From CAITJF01 sp032654645 (GTDB taxonomy: Bacteria > Pseudomonadota > Gammaproteobacteria > Burkholderiales > Gallionellaceae), in assembly GCA_032654645.1 (NCBI GenBank), contig JAULAW010000005.1:827740-891739 (forward strand): a stretch of 64,000 nt of DNA. Direction: 5' to 3'. The notes beneath the pieces are model-generated. The model did not search any database, had not been told where the DNA came from, and worked only from the letters and a program-made list of their open reading frames with translations. This document shows, one piece after another, positions 26,701 to 35,646 of the stretch. Made by a program: the position numbers and the translations under genes. Every line of letters begins with the position of its first letter. The first letter of the stretch is position 1.

Positions 26701-26888
26701 TCGAAGCGCGCATTCTCAGCGTGGCGGACGTGGTCGAGGCGATGTATTCGCACCGCCCCTATCGTCCCGGATTGGGATTGGAGGCCGCGCTGGCAGAAAT
26801 CACCCGGCAACGCGGCATTTACTTAGATACGCAGGTGGTGGATGCGTGCCAGGCGTTGTTCCGCGAGCAGCAATACAGCTTCAAGTAG
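23721..26888 (+). CDS. c-di-GMP phosphodiesterase, multi-PAS/GAF/HD-GYP
   Basis: A 1055-aa cytoplasmic protein. An N-terminal coiled coil (1-65) precedes about five PAS units (roughly 70-170, 180-300, 310-425, 430-550, 555-670), a GAF domain (about 690-850) and HD-GYP (870-1055). The catalytic signature is complete: GVVHDLGKI for the HD pair and HHERLDGSGYP for GYP. It should hydrolyse c-di-GMP, probably to GMP or pGpG. A run of six Glu at about 133-138 interrupts the first PAS. It is paralogous along most of its length to the gene at 27,440. Confidence 0.93.
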   Translation: MSDTVGKLRQELQAAQRALAEAKARCERHDAEHQAAAKELEDNRSALLFMLEDLESARRKIGQAHQEWMAALDVVNDPIFLHDKNFRILRCNLAYQRCAGVPFHEIIGHHYYEIFPKADAPLPCCLRVTENAEEEEEEVAVGNAIYRSRAFSIHDEQGAYLYSVHILECITEHKRAERELSESETRFRNLVEATSDWIWEIDENNVYTYASPKIHDILGYEAAEIVGKTPFDLMPHEEAKRVADIFGTIAAARISFSNLENTNLHKDGHPVVLETSGVPVFDAEGKFRGYRGVDRDITGRKQAEVVLVESEEKLRKIAESAQDAIIMMGTDQNISFWNAAAERIFGYTAAEAMGHELHALITPARARARFAQAFPHFQATGEGPLIGKMTEVSALRKGGGEFPVELSISAARLNGQWHAISTLRDITVRKQAEEELRLRAQLLDSVSDTIFLLDLDGNFVYLNEAAWKSRGYTRDEMMGIDLHALDTPKFEKLIGTRFKEIMEKGQSFFESEHRRKDGTVMPVEINARTIELGGRKLVLSIIRDITERKRMDEELQLAYFALNHAVDSVFFMEPSGKFLYVNETACRALGYSKEELLSMGVADIDPNLPDGVPLEMSQATKEAGIGRVESKHKTKDGRLIPVEVIVAYLQYKGGDYHCSFVRDITERKQAETAIQHASRALATLSAANKSLVHSTSEDELLRAICQAIVKQRGYRLAWVGYVQHDENKSIKIMACAGHDEGYLDAIQLTWAETGRGMGPSGRAVLSGATQLCQNIATDPICESWRDEAIKRGFAANIALPLMDGNGEVFGILHVYAEEVDAFTPAEIALLEEMAGDLAFGVRALHIRRERDLALEQNQRHFERLQDSLEDTVRAIASIIEMRDSYTAGHQVRVADLAMAIAKQMGLSGEQIHGVHLAGVVHDLGKIKIPAEILSKPGRITDIEYSLIKIHSQAGYDILKGINFPWPIAQMVLQHHERLDGSGYPQGLQGDAILLEARILSVADVVEAMYSHRPYRPGLGLEAALAEITRQRGIYLDTQVVDACQALFREQQYSFK

Positions 26889-27439
26889 GGGCGGGTTCGC
26901 CCCGCAGGGAATGTAACCCACAACATAGCGGACTTTCATATTATCCTGAAAACCTCGGTTGAAAATAAACCGGCAGAGGGTAAACCCTCATCCCCAGCCC
27001 TTCCCCCCGAGGGGGAAGGGAGCAAAGCCACTCTCCCTCGGGGAGAGACCGCAGCCGCCAATTTTTCGCCCGAATTGAACCCATGAACCAAAAGCGTAGC
27101 GAGAACGGGCGCTGCTGTAGGAGCCCAATTTATTGGGCGATATGATATTGATGATCGCGCAATAAATTGCGCTCCTACATACGACCGTATTCACAGAGCA
27201 CCAAGGTTCATGGGTAGGGGTTGGGGAGAGGGAGAAGCTGCGCCCATATTGCTCACCCTGTAAATTGCATGTTCTCAACTGAGGAATTTAGGATTATTGA
27301 TCTGGCCAGATAATGTTTGAAGCACGTTCACCTCGAGTTTGCCGAAAGGAAAATGGGCTTTGGCAAGCTCAGCACGAACGGAGTTGATACTTCACCCTGC
27401 AGGATCAATAACTGCCGCACAACCGGGCAACGCGCAACC
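26889..27439. other. Intergenic region with repeats and a gene-duplication scar
   Basis: No gene seen. REP-like segments lie at about 26,985-27,030 and 27,215-27,240. The final 20 bp before ATG 27440 (AACCGGGCAACGCGCAACC) copy the sequence before ATG 23721, where it encodes the last residues of the 127-aa protein. Here it is non-coding and marks the edge of the duplicated unit. Confidence 0.65.
27116..27179. repeat. 64-bp imperfect inverted repeat
   Basis: Arms TGTAGGAGCCCAATTTATTG and CAATAAATTGCGCTCCTACA surround an AT-rich centre. A related half-unit is visible near 8,140-8,172. It is a typical interspersed palindromic unit with no coding potential. Confidence 0.75.
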
Positions 27440-29860
27440 ATGAGCGATACGATAGGCAAACTGCGCCAGGAACTGCTAACCGCGCAACGCGCATTGGCCG
27501 AAACCAAGGCGCGCTGCGAACGCCATGATGCCGAGCATCAAACGACCGCCAAAGATATAGAAAACCTGCGGCGAAGAATCGAGCACGCCCACCAGGAGTG
27601 GACGAGCGCGTTGGACGTGGTGAACGATCCAATCTTCATGCACGACAAAGAGTTCCGCATCTTGCGATGCAACAAGGCTTATCAGCAAAGCGCAGGCATT
27701 CCCTACAATGAAATAATCGGCCAGCCTTATTACGAAATCTTCCCGAAAACCGGCGCGCCGTTAGCCTGCTGCCTGCGGGTGGTGGAAAATCCAGAAGCGG
27801 CGGCAGGCGAGGATGAAATATTGCTCGGCGAGACAACCTACCGCTCGCGCGCTTTTTCCATCCATGACGAACAGGGGGGTTATCTCTACTCCGTGCACAC
27901 CCTCGAAGATGTCACAGAGAGCCACCGCACCGTGGTGGCATTGTACGAGAGCGAGGAAAAATTCCGCAAAATCAGCGAATCGGCGCAGGATGCCATCATC
28001 ATGATGGCGGGCAAACGAATTTCGTTCTGGAATGCGGCCGCCGCGCGCATTTTTGGTTACACGGCAGAGGAAGCGATCGGGCGGGAGCTGCATGAATTGA
28101 TCGTGCCGGAACCCGCGCGCGCCAAGTTTGCGCAAGCCTTCCCGCATTTTCAGGCAAGCGGTGAAGGGGCGGTCATTGGCAAGCTGATCGAGGTTAGCGC
28201 GTTGCGCAAAAGCGGCGAGGAATTCCCGGTCGAGCTATCTATTTCCGCGACACAATTCGGCAGCCAGTGGCACGCCATCGGCATCGTGCGCGACATCACC
28301 GGGCGCAAACGGGCGGAACAAGAGCTCATGGCATCCCGGCAGCGGGCGCAACACTACCTGGATATCGTCGGCGTTATGCTGATCTCGCTCGATGCGCAGG
28401 GCAGGGTGCAAATGGTCAACCGGAAGGGATGCGAAATGCTGGGTCATTCCGAGGCTGATATTCTCGGCAAGGATTGGTTCGATAATTATTTGCCCGAGCC
28501 GGTGCGGAAAGAAGTGAAGAAAGTTTTCACACAACTGATGGGCAGTGATGTTGCGCCCGTCGAGTACTTTGAAAACGATATATTGACCGGTAGCGGTGAT
28601 GTGCTTACGGTCGCATGGCATAACTCGTTATTGATGGATGAATCCGGGAAGATTAACGGGGTGCTTTCTTCGGGAGAGGACATCACCGAACGAAAGCGGG
28701 CAGAAACCGCCATAGCGCACGCCAACCGCGCTCTTGCCACACTGAGCGCGGCAAACAAAAGCCTTGTTCGCGCCACCAGCGAGAACGAGCTATTGCAGGC
28801 GATCTGCCAGGCCATCGTCAAGCAGCGCGGTTACCGGCTGGCATGGGTGGGCTACGTGCAGCACGATGCAAACAAGTCCATCAAAATCATGGCGAGCGCA
28901 GGCCATGGCGAGGGCTATCTGGATAACATACAGCTCACATGGGCGGATAATAAACACGGCATGGGGTCGGGCGGGCGCGCCATCCGCAGTGGTACGACGC
29001 AACTGTGCCAGGATGTCGCCAACGACCCGATATACGGAACATGGCGCGTTGAAGCCATAAAACGCGGATTTGCGGCAAACATTGCACTACCGCTGATGGA
29101 TGCGGGCGGAAAGGTGTTCGGCATACTCCACGTGTATGCCGAAGAAGTTGATGCCTTCACGCCCGCCGAAATCGCCCTGCTGGAAGAAATGGCCGGGGAT
29201 TTGGCGTTCGGCGTGCGCGCCCTGCATATCCGCCGCGAACGCGATCTCGCCCTGGAGCAAAACCAGCGGCATTTTGAGCAACTGCAAGACAGCCTGGAAA
29301 ATACGGTGCGCGCCATCGCATCCATCGTCGAAATGCGTGACCCCTATACTGCCGGCCACCAGATCAGGGTGGCCGATCTGGCTGTGGCGATCGCCAGGCA
29401 AATGGGGCTGCCCGCTGAACAGACACATGGCGTCCATCTCGCCGGCGTGGTGCACGACCTAGGTAAAATAAAAATCCCTTCGGAAATACTCAGCAAGCCG
29501 GGCAGGATCACTGACATCGAGCACAGCTTGATCAAGATCCATTCACAGGCGGGTTACGATATTTTGAAAGGTATAGATTTCCCTTGGCCGATCGCGCAGA
29601 TGGTGCTGCAACACCACGAGCGGCTCGACGGCTCCGGTTACCCGCAAGGGCTCAAGGGCGGCCAAATTATTCTTGAGGCGCGCATTCTCAGCGTGGCGGA
29701 TGTGGTTGAAGCGATGTCCTCGCACCGCCCCTATCGCCCCGGCCTGGGGGTAGAGGCCGCGCTGGCGGAAATCACCCGGCAACGCGGTAGCCATTTCGAA
29801 CCTGCAGTAGTGGATGCGTGCCTGGCGTTGTTCCGCGAGCAGGGTTACAGCTTCAAATAG
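27440..29860 (+). CDS. c-di-GMP phosphodiesterase, PAS/GAF/HD-GYP (paralogue)
   Basis: The start at ATG 27440 is chosen by alignment with the upstream paralogue (both begin MSDT-GKLRQEL). It gives 806 aa: coiled coil, three PAS units (about 45-140, 155-275, 285-410), GAF (about 430-590) and HD-GYP (615-806). Catalytic motifs GVVHDLGKI and HHERLDGSGYP are intact. The GAF-HD-GYP half is nearly identical to the neighbour's, while the PAS part lacks two units. This suggests duplication followed by changes in signal input. It is followed 15 bp later by the haem-type diguanylate cyclase. Confidence 0.92.
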   Translation: MSDTIGKLRQELLTAQRALAETKARCERHDAEHQTTAKDIENLRRRIEHAHQEWTSALDVVNDPIFMHDKEFRILRCNKAYQQSAGIPYNEIIGQPYYEIFPKTGAPLACCLRVVENPEAAAGEDEILLGETTYRSRAFSIHDEQGGYLYSVHTLEDVTESHRTVVALYESEEKFRKISESAQDAIIMMAGKRISFWNAAAARIFGYTAEEAIGRELHELIVPEPARAKFAQAFPHFQASGEGAVIGKLIEVSALRKSGEEFPVELSISATQFGSQWHAIGIVRDITGRKRAEQELMASRQRAQHYLDIVGVMLISLDAQGRVQMVNRKGCEMLGHSEADILGKDWFDNYLPEPVRKEVKKVFTQLMGSDVAPVEYFENDILTGSGDVLTVAWHNSLLMDESGKINGVLSSGEDITERKRAETAIAHANRALATLSAANKSLVRATSENELLQAICQAIVKQRGYRLAWVGYVQHDANKSIKIMASAGHGEGYLDNIQLTWADNKHGMGSGGRAIRSGTTQLCQDVANDPIYGTWRVEAIKRGFAANIALPLMDAGGKVFGILHVYAEEVDAFTPAEIALLEEMAGDLAFGVRALHIRRERDLALEQNQRHFEQLQDSLENTVRAIASIVEMRDPYTAGHQIRVADLAVAIARQMGLPAEQTHGVHLAGVVHDLGKIKIPSEILSKPGRITDIEHSLIKIHSQAGYDILKGIDFPWPIAQMVLQHHERLDGSGYPQGLKGGQIILEARILSVADVVEAMSSHRPYRPGLGVEAALAEITRQRGSHFEPAVVDACLALFREQGYSFK

Positions 29861-29875
29861 GTCAGGATTGCTCAA

Positions 29876-31741
29876 ATGAAACTTGATACCAAAGTAACCA
29901 CCTTTTCCATCGTGATGACCGTGGCCATGATCGCGGTCATCGTGGTGGTCAGTTTTTTATCTTTCCGGCAATTCACCATCTCATCCGAACGCGAGCACAT
30001 ACGTTCCGTTGCCGAAATTGTCGGTATCAGCCTGAGCGAATCGATGCTGCACAATGCTGCGAGCAGCCGTATCGACTTTCTCGGCCATCTCGCCACGGTG
30101 GAGGGCTTGCACAAGGCAAGAGTGGTTCGCTCCGACAGTGTTGCCAAGCAATTCGGCAAGGGCGCGGAAATCGAACAAATCAAGGACGAGATCGAAGCCG
30201 GGGTAATGCGGGACGGCCAGCCTTACTATCAGTTGACGGACGAAGAGGGTGTTCCGGTTTTTCGCGGCACGCTTCCCTACGTGGCCACCCGCGCGGGGCA
30301 TATTAATTGTCTGCAATGTCACGAGGTAGCGGAAGGAACGGTGCTGGGCGCGATCACGATTTCGATGTCTATGAGCGAAATGATGCGCAGCGCCTACGCG
30401 ACTTCTTCGATCATGGTGTTGGCGATTGTGTTGTTCATGCTGGTTATGCTGCTATTTTTTCGCCGCTTGGTCAAACCCGTGATCACCACGGCGCAAGATG
30501 TGCAAGAAACAGTCGAGCGCGCTATTCGCGGCGATTTTCATGCCAACATCGAACGGCGCACCGATGATGAGATCGGGCAAGTGGCGGCTGATTTGAACAG
30601 CCTGCTCAAATTCATCCAGGATGGTTTGACCACCATCAGTTCGAATGTCGCGCAACTGCTGCAGCAGACCCCGGCCCGCGAACATGAGAACCTGCTCAAT
30701 TCCACCATCAGCCGCGTGGAAGGCCTGATTGATGCGGCGCATTTCAAACAGGCCATCGAGGAGGACGAGACCAAGCCAGAAATTTACCGGCGGCTGTCAA
30801 CGGTGTTGCAGGAGCGTTTCGGCATCAAAAATTTTTCAATCTATGAAATCGTGCCGAGCACCAATCACATGACCCCATTGGTGGTGGACGGTGAAGCGGG
30901 CGCGCCTTGCCGCTGGTGCGACCCGCAAATTCTGGTGCATGCCGAAAGCTGCCGCGCACGGCGCACCGGTCACGCCATCAACTCGATCGGCTCACCCGGC
31001 ATCTGCTACGCCTTCCAGCCGCCCAGCGGGGAACAAGATCGCTGCCATGTGTGCATTCCGATCATTCAGTCCGGTGCGGTGGGCAGTGTGTTGCAATTAG
31101 TGGTGCATAAAGACGAAGCTGAACGGGTGCATGATTACCTGCCCTATCTGAATGTTTATTTACGCGAAGCGGCACCGGTGATCGAGGCGAAACGCCTGAT
31201 GGATACGCTGCGCGCTTCCAATTTGACCGATGCCATGACGGGGCTGCATAACCGCCGTTTTCTGGAAGAGTTTGTCGAAACGCTGGTGTCCTCCAACCAT
31301 CGCCGCAAGAGCCAGTTGTCCATCCTGATGCTCGACCTGGATTATTTTAAAATGGTGAATGACACGTATGGGCATGACGCGGGCGACCTCGTGCTCAAGG
31401 CGCTGGCCAAGACCATGCAGGCATCGGTGCGCGCCTCTGATCTGGTGATTCGCTATGGCGGCGAGGAGTTCCTCATCATCATGCAGGATACCGGCGGAGA
31501 GAATGCCGGCATGGTTGCCGAGAAGATTCGCGCCGCCGTCGAGAGCATGAAGGTGCAACTGCCAGGAGCGGTGCTGCAAAAAACCATTTCCATCGGCATC
31601 GCCGAATTTCCCCATGACAGCGACACCTTCTGGCAGACCGTCAAATATGCCGATGTGGCCATGTACAACGCCAAGGAATCAGGACGAAACCGCGTGGTGC
31701 GGTTCCTCCCCGAGATGTGGAAGGATGAGGTGAAATACTGA
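29876..31741 (+). CDS. Diguanylate cyclase with periplasmic CxxCH domain and Cys-rich cytoplasmic domain
   Basis: A 621-aa membrane protein. The first membrane segment (about 10-30) is followed by a periplasmic DUF3365/Tll0287-like domain ending with C145-LQ-C148-H149, a c-type haem attachment motif. A second membrane segment (178-196) and HAMP (197-255) follow. The GAF-like region holds Cys345, 348, 359, 377, 390 and 393, including two CxxC pairs. The C-terminal GGDEF has RYGGEEF at 526-532 and I-site RASD. It likely couples a redox or gas signal to c-di-GMP synthesis. The Cys cluster could bind metal or an Fe-S centre. Confidence 0.92.
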   Translation: MKLDTKVTTFSIVMTVAMIAVIVVVSFLSFRQFTISSEREHIRSVAEIVGISLSESMLHNAASSRIDFLGHLATVEGLHKARVVRSDSVAKQFGKGAEIEQIKDEIEAGVMRDGQPYYQLTDEEGVPVFRGTLPYVATRAGHINCLQCHEVAEGTVLGAITISMSMSEMMRSAYATSSIMVLAIVLFMLVMLLFFRRLVKPVITTAQDVQETVERAIRGDFHANIERRTDDEIGQVAADLNSLLKFIQDGLTTISSNVAQLLQQTPAREHENLLNSTISRVEGLIDAAHFKQAIEEDETKPEIYRRLSTVLQERFGIKNFSIYEIVPSTNHMTPLVVDGEAGAPCRWCDPQILVHAESCRARRTGHAINSIGSPGICYAFQPPSGEQDRCHVCIPIIQSGAVGSVLQLVVHKDEAERVHDYLPYLNVYLREAAPVIEAKRLMDTLRASNLTDAMTGLHNRRFLEEFVETLVSSNHRRKSQLSILMLDLDYFKMVNDTYGHDAGDLVLKALAKTMQASVRASDLVIRYGGEEFLIIMQDTGGENAGMVAEKIRAAVESMKVQLPGAVLQKTISIGIAEFPHDSDTFWQTVKYADVAMYNAKESGRNRVVRFLPEMWKDEVKY

Positions 31742-32257
31742 TTCTATTTTCATTCAAAAGTGAAATTTCGTATGTGCGATTTACCTCAACGCCATGGTTG
31801 TAAAAGGATGAAAATCCCCAACAACCACGCAGCGCCGCCAGGCGTGTATTCACCCATCCATATAGCAGGTGGATACCGCTTCCGGCCTTTATCCACCCTT
31901 CTAACGTGAACGTCGCGAAGCGGAACCTCATCACTCTCCCACAATGGGGGAGAGCAATCGCCACTCCTCTTGGGGAAGGTTAGGATGGAGGTAAATGTTG
32001 GAGACATGATTAACGGCATTTTTAGAATTTCCATTTCCCTTACACCCAAGCCGGGCGAGCCGGAACCAAAATGTAGGGCGGAACGCATCGCGGTCCCGCC
32101 GCATGGATGACAGAATCCGGCGGAACGCACCCCGTGCTTCCGCCCTACCGGAGCCACGGAAATCTGCTCAAAAAATGTGAAGAGTTGACCCATAAGAGAC
32201 TAAAGTTTTCGTGATCGCTGCCGATAAGCTGGGTGTGAGAAAGCGTTGGGAGGGGTG
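31742..32257. other. Intergenic region rich in palindromes, no gene seen
   Basis: It contains a REP-like segment near 31,928-31,955 (CTCTCCC/GGGAGAG) and a 76-bp unit with arms GTAGGGCGGAA and TTCCGCCCTAC at 32,073-32,148. No open frame has coding character. A promoter for the HDOD gene should be in the last 80 bp. Confidence 0.55.
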
Positions 32258-33100
32258 ATGCGGGACATTGAATCATTGAAGAGTTGGGTTGCACGTCTCA
32301 GTCAGAGCGAGTTGCCCGTGCTGAAGAAGACTGCGCGAGACCTGGCGGCACTGCGCATGGATGACAAAAAACTGAATGCTCATTCGGTTGCAGAGGTCAT
32401 TGCATGCGACCCCATTATGACCGTCAAGCTGTTGCGTTATTTGCAACGGCACAAGCACAGGGCTCAAACCACCGAGGTTATGCAGGTCGAGCAGGCTTTG
32501 TTGATGATAGGCCTGGAACCCTTCTTTAAATATGTTGCCCCGCAACCGCTGGTCGAGGAAATGCTCAAGGCGCATGTGATGGCGCTGCCGCCGATGCTGC
32601 GCGTGGTGCATCGCTCTCACCGCGCCTCCGAATACGCCAAGGATTGGGCGGTGCAACTGCACGACCTGCACTATGAAGAAGTGCGTGTTGCGGCACTGTT
32701 GCACGACATCGCCGAGATACTATTATGGTGTTTCGCACCGGATATGATGCTGCATATTTTCGATATCCAACACAAGGACAAAGCACTGCGCAGCCGCGAG
32801 GCACAAGAGCAGGTGTTGGGTTTTACGCTGGTGGAGTTGCAAAAAGAATTGGCAACTCAGTGGGGTTTGCCGGAACTGTTATTGATGCTGATGAATGATT
32901 ACAGTGTGCAGCAACCGCGTGTGCGCAATGTAGTGTTAGCCGTTAATCTGGCGCGTCATTCCGCCAACGGATGGGACGATGCAGCACTGCCGGATGACTA
33001 CAAGGACATCGGCGAATTATTGCGCATACCTGCGGAGAGGGTAACGGTAATGCTGGGAGTGGATGCGGGTATCGTGTGCGACCTCAGCAAGCCGCACTGA
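32258..33100 (+). CDS. HDOD-domain signalling protein
   Basis: A 280-aa single HDOD domain protein. Its N-terminus (LPVLKKTARDLAALRMDD, then VAEVIACDPIMTVKLLRYL) and QALLMIGLEPFFKYV match the family; the HD-like residues appear in VAALLHDIAEILLW. HDOD proteins are non-catalytic relatives of HD hydrolases that often work with c-di-GMP or chemosensory systems. The ATG at 32258 follows GGGAGGGG closely. It is probably a separate unit after the cyclase, since 500 bp of repeats separate them. Confidence 0.9.
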   Translation: MRDIESLKSWVARLSQSELPVLKKTARDLAALRMDDKKLNAHSVAEVIACDPIMTVKLLRYLQRHKHRAQTTEVMQVEQALLMIGLEPFFKYVAPQPLVEEMLKAHVMALPPMLRVVHRSHRASEYAKDWAVQLHDLHYEEVRVAALLHDIAEILLWCFAPDMMLHIFDIQHKDKALRSREAQEQVLGFTLVELQKELATQWGLPELLLMLMNDYSVQQPRVRNVVLAVNLARHSANGWDDAALPDDYKDIGELLRIPAERVTVMLGVDAGIVCDLSKPH

Positions 33101-33221
33101 GCTTTCCAATTCTTTAATACCCAATCAAAATACAGAGCAAACTGGAAATTGCCCCGGCAGGAAAAACTGGTGACATGGCTTGACTCAGCCAGTTACCCGA
33201 GCCGTCGTTTGACGCGGAAGC

Positions 33222-34394
33222 TTACGGCATTATCTCCACGTACTCATAGACTGAACACTCAAGTATCTCCTGCTTCACCGATGGAGACTGGCGAGCATAC
33301 CAGGCTTCTATGTCATATCTATCCACCGTCCTGCCGAGAAACCTGACCAAGTCGCAAATGGGCTCAGTGATATTCGTGCGGAACAGTATGTTTTTCTGGG
33401 TATAGGCTACGTGCAGGTTTTTCAGGCAGTTCTGGCGGCAGTAGCTGAAGGCCTCGCACTTATGGCAAGGCATATCGTTGGTGCTTTTCATCATGTTTTC
33501 GCCGAGCGTGTTGGTGGTTATATCCCCACAGCGCAAGCTCTCGTCATGGGTCAAGTCCGGGCACGGGAATATGCCTCCGTCCGGCGTAATATTCAGCAGG
33601 TGTGTGGCCGCACGGCATTGTGTCTGCCCGTTATACATTTCGATAGCGCGATGGGGGAACAGCTTGTTGCGCACGATGCCCATGACCGGGATTAGCGGAA
33701 AGAATTTCTCCGAAGTGAAAAACAGGTTCACCAATTCTTCCATCACGGCTTTTTTCTGCCTTACCTGTTCCGGGGAATAGAACCCCTGCGCCTGCACAAA
33801 CTGCCAATAAACATAGTCGAATGTGGAGGCCAGTTCCATGAAATCCTCAACCAGAATGTTGCTATCGCTCCAGGTCATGCGCGCCGTAATAGTCCCGTCA
33901 ACGAAAGGGCGCATGGATTCGACCGCTTCAGTGACCTGACTGTAAACTCCATCACCCCGGTAGGTGTCGGTAGCCAGTTCTCCGCCATCCACAGAGATCA
34001 GGATGTTTGAAAATTTACCCAGTGTCTCTGTGGACACGTTGTCCATCAATGTTCCGTTGGTCTGCAACTGGAATCGGGCAAGAGGTAAAGCTTCGATGAC
34101 TTCTTCTATGAACCCTGGGTTCAAGGTAGGCTCACCGCCATAAAATGTAACGACGATTTCCTTTTTATGGGCATGCGTGTTGACAAAAGTTTTCAAATCT
34201 TCGATTGAGTAAGACACGTCACCCTGTGTACCGAGAGACCCCCCGTCAGCTTCAGTGCAATAAGAGCAACTTAAATTGCATTTTAGAGTGGTGAACAGAT
34301 TTAGTTCGACGCGATCCCCAACAATCATATAATCATTTCCGGTTTTTTTATGGTAGTCAACACTGTTGCTTGGGGTGAGCACAGTACTTGGCAA
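33222..34394 (-). CDS. Radical SAM/SPASM-domain protein
   Basis: A 390-aa enzyme with the radical SAM cluster motif C39-NLS-C43-SY-C46, a YGGEPTLNP motif for SAM binding, and a C-terminal SPASM-like Cys region (C in TQCRAATH, GGIFPCPD, ESLRCGD, then CHKCEAFSYCRQNC) that would hold auxiliary clusters. Such enzymes modify peptides or proteins. The only start that includes residues 1-22 is TTG 34394; ATG 34328 (Met23) is also possible. No precursor peptide gene is recognisable nearby. It is downstream of, and in line with, the Sel1 genes. Confidence 0.85.
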   Translation of the reverse strand: MPSTVLTPSNSVDYHKKTGNDYMIVGDRVELNLFTTLKCNLSCSYCTEADGGSLGTQGDVSYSIEDLKTFVNTHAHKKEIVVTFYGGEPTLNPGFIEEVIEALPLARFQLQTNGTLMDNVSTETLGKFSNILISVDGGELATDTYRGDGVYSQVTEAVESMRPFVDGTITARMTWSDSNILVEDFMELASTFDYVYWQFVQAQGFYSPEQVRQKKAVMEELVNLFFTSEKFFPLIPVMGIVRNKLFPHRAIEMYNGQTQCRAATHLLNITPDGGIFPCPDLTHDESLRCGDITTNTLGENMMKSTNDMPCHKCEAFSYCRQNCLKNLHVAYTQKNILFRTNITEPICDLVRFLGRTVDRYDIEAWYARQSPSVKQEILECSVYEYVEIMP

Positions 34395-34459
34395 TGTTTT
34401 TGTTCGAGGGTATTTATCTTAACTGCCGCTGCTACAACCCGCCTGAAATAGCATTGTAT

Positions 34460-34966
34460 TTAATTTTGGAAAGTGGTCATTTGGTCAGAGCGCTTGTGTT
34501 TTGCCAGCCAGTCACTTGCCAGAGCTTGCGCTTCCTCGATTTGCTTGGGTGTCATATTGGTTTCTGCAAGCTTCCTGTTCTGCTCAGCCAGCTCCTTGTC
34601 CTGTGCGGCTATTTTTTTTCTGGATGCCGTCCCTACCAGGCTGAACCACATGTGTGCCTGTACCCAGTCTTGTGTTATACCCAGCCCACGACCGTACATG
34701 TAGCCAAGGTAGTATTGTGCTTCGGCATCGCCTTTGTCTGCGGCTTTTTTCAACCAGAATACAGCCTGATTCATATCCTGGGTCACGCCCTCGATACCCA
34801 AGGCATATCGCTCACCCAGGATTCTTTGAGCCATAGTGTTGTCTCCTTCGGCTAGAACCAGTAAATCGGGTGTAGAAGTGCCGGAAGCGGAAGCAATTTG
34901 CGTCTGCGCAGATAAAATGACAAACATGGACAATGCCAAACTTGACATCAACAAGTTGATTTTCAT
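34460..34966 (-). CDS. Sel1-repeat exported protein (1)
   Basis: A 168-aa protein beginning MKINLLMSSLALSMFVILSA, a clear Sec signal peptide with a cleavage site near the following QTQIASA. ATG 34966 is preferred over ATG 34978 because AAAGGA lies 11 bp upstream of it. About two Sel1 repeats follow (AQRILGERYALGIEGVTQD, AQYYLGYMYGRGLGITQD). A charged C-terminal helix (SRKKIAAQDKELAEQNRKL) ends in a conserved EAQALASDWLAKHK motif also present in the two neighbours. It is probably a periplasmic scaffold. It is one of three tandem paralogues. Confidence 0.87.
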   Translation of the reverse strand: MKINLLMSSLALSMFVILSAQTQIASASGTSTPDLLVLAEGDNTMAQRILGERYALGIEGVTQDMNQAVFWLKKAADKGDAEAQYYLGYMYGRGLGITQDWVQAHMWFSLVGTASRKKIAAQDKELAEQNRKLAETNMTPKQIEEAQALASDWLAKHKRSDQMTTFQN

Positions 34967-35046
34967 ATTGCAAACCATCCTTTCAAGTAGGTAGATTGGC
35001 GCTGAAAAGAAGTGATTTCAGTTTTGAGGAGCAGCTTTTGAGTAAA

Positions 35047-35646
35047 TTACCGATGCTTAGCCAGCCATTCTTTAGCCATTAATTTTGCTGATTCAATTTG
35101 CTCGCCGTTCATCCTGGCTTCGACCTCATCCATGTCGTCCTGAGCGATTGCAAAGCCGGTGGCCATAGCCAGATTGAACCACTTGTGCGCTTGCACCAGG
35201 TCAATTGGCAGTGCACTGAACCCTCTTTTGTACAGTCCGCCAAGGATATACTGTGCCTCTGCGTACCCCTGCTCAGCCGCTTTGTGGTACCACGACACGG
35301 CTTCCTTGTCATCTAGTGGAACCCCGATTCCTTTCTCGTACATCACACCAAGGGTTGTCTGCGCACCGGCATTCCCCTGCTCAGCCGCCTTGCGGTACCA
35401 TGACGCCGCTTCCATATGGTTCTGCGGTACACCTTTCCCACTGTCGTATATCTCCCCGAGAAGCACCTGTGCTTTAGCATCCCCGTTATCCGCAAGCGGC
35501 CTTAATTCTTTTAGCGCAGCAGTGTAGTTACCTTTTTGGTAAGCAGTGATCCCCTCCTGCAAACCAGCCTGTGCTCCTGCGTTTCCCGCAATAAGAAACA
35601 TAGCCAAAACCAGCCTGAAAGGAGTTCTAATTACTGTGTTGCGCAT
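35047..35646 (-). CDS. Sel1-repeat exported protein (2)
   Basis: A 199-aa paralogue. The signal peptide is about residues 1-25 (LVLAMFLIAGNAGA). The lead segment GITAYQKGNYTAALKELRPLA is followed by three to four Sel1 repeats with the pattern A-LGxxYxxGxGVPxDxxEAxxWYRKAAEQG. The C-terminus ends in LAMATGFAIAQDDMDEV and AKEWLAKHR. It probably sits in the periplasm and mediates protein contacts. The 80-bp gap to the next gene holds no clear terminator. Confidence 0.9.
   Translation of the reverse strand: MRNTVIRTPFRLVLAMFLIAGNAGAQAGLQEGITAYQKGNYTAALKELRPLADNGDAKAQVLLGEIYDSGKGVPQNHMEAASWYRKAAEQGNAGAQTTLGVMYEKGIGVPLDDKEAVSWYHKAAEQGYAEAQYILGGLYKRGFSALPIDLVQAHKWFNLAMATGFAIAQDDMDEVEARMNGEQIESAKLMAKEWLAKHR

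Noticed and set aside
34419..34454. 11-codon minus-strand ORF (MLFQAGCSSGS) just upstream of the radical SAM gene, considered as a precursor peptide
   Set aside because: Too short, no ribosome site and no leader-like sequence; expected by chance.
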